This document shows, piece by piece, positions 63,951 through 64,000 of a stretch of 64,000 nt of DNA (positions are counted from its first letter, which is position 1; each line of letters begins with the position of its first letter). The stretch comes from Coriaria nepalensis. Lineage: Eukaryota; Streptophyta; Magnoliopsida; Cucurbitales; Coriariaceae. The translations under genes were made by a program, and so were the position numbers. The DNA lies in assembly GCA_027186245.1 (NCBI GenBank), contig CP114489.1, positions 9,183,501-9,247,500 of the forward strand, written 5' to 3'. A model generated the notes under the pieces. It did no database searches, was not told where the DNA came from, and saw nothing but the letters and a program-made list of their open reading frames with translations.

Positions 63951-64000
63951 CTCATCTAGATAGGTTTTTTCTTCAATTTCTTGTACTTTTCTTTTCTCTG

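Overview
This window is nuclear DNA of a flowering plant, almost certainly a eudicot. The genes carry many GT-AG introns in an AT-rich background, and the protein set is plant-specific: a CESA6-type cellulose synthase, a plant WNK kinase, a WAT1/MtN21 transporter, an ACT7-type actin and TONSOKU. Plant transposable elements fill the spaces between genes. The species cannot be fixed from the sequence. A rosid is plausible, because the pseudogene at 44.1 kb resembles citrate-binding proteins known from Hevea, but that is only a hint.

Layout: (1) 1-6285, minus: TONSOKU (TSK/MGO3/BRU1), 11 exons visible, with its 3' end outside the window. (2) 7652-11510, minus: WNK8-type kinase, 7 coding exons plus a 5'UTR intron. 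(3) 12.4-18.6 kb: AT-rich, with a dead hAT transposase. (4) 19578-21026, plus: ACT7-type actin with a leader intron. (5) 24123-24728, plus: intronless three-pass membrane protein of unknown function. (6) 28179-30025, minus: WAT1-related transporter, 7 exons. (7) 30-39 kb: transposon block with a 36-bp tandem array, a gag-less Ty1/copia copy and a decayed two-gene PIF/Harbinger element. (8) 40050-42023, minus: Mediator subunit 26, 9 exons. (9) 42.7-43.6 kb: a roughly 450-bp tandem duplication. (10) 44116-44917, plus: citrate-binding-protein-like pseudogene, then tRNA-Ile(AAT) on minus at 45195-45268. (11) 45375-46384: 1-kb TIR/TSD transposon. (12) 47125-49940, plus: WDR83/MORG1-type WD40 protein, 8 exons. 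(13) About 50.2-53.6 kb: RTE-type LINE remnant carrying a SINE in its reverse transcriptase. (14) 57266-62711, plus: CESA6-type cellulose synthase, 14 exons. (15) 63570-63950, plus: small unrecognised basic protein.

The genes are independent housekeeping or developmental loci, not a cluster: chromatin and replication-coupled repair (TSK), Mediator transcription, actin cytoskeleton, primary-wall cellulose synthesis, ion or osmotic signalling (WNK), membrane transport and a WD40 scaffold or splicing-associated factor. For the multi-exon genes I assembled the coding sequence by hand from splice sites and checked that the reading phase closes: WNK 684 aa, actin 377 aa, WAT1 371 aa, MED26 351 aa, WDR83 299 aa, CESA 1100 aa, TSK first 852 aa.

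I found no convincing new biological system. The observations most worth a second look are two GC-AG introns in TSK; a transposon with clean TIRs and TSD whose internal duplicated hairpins differ by a paired T:A to C:G change; a SINE with target duplication inside a LINE; a 21-Glu microsatellite-coded run in the WNK tail; and nonsense changes in transposons and the pseudogene that look like C-to-T decay.
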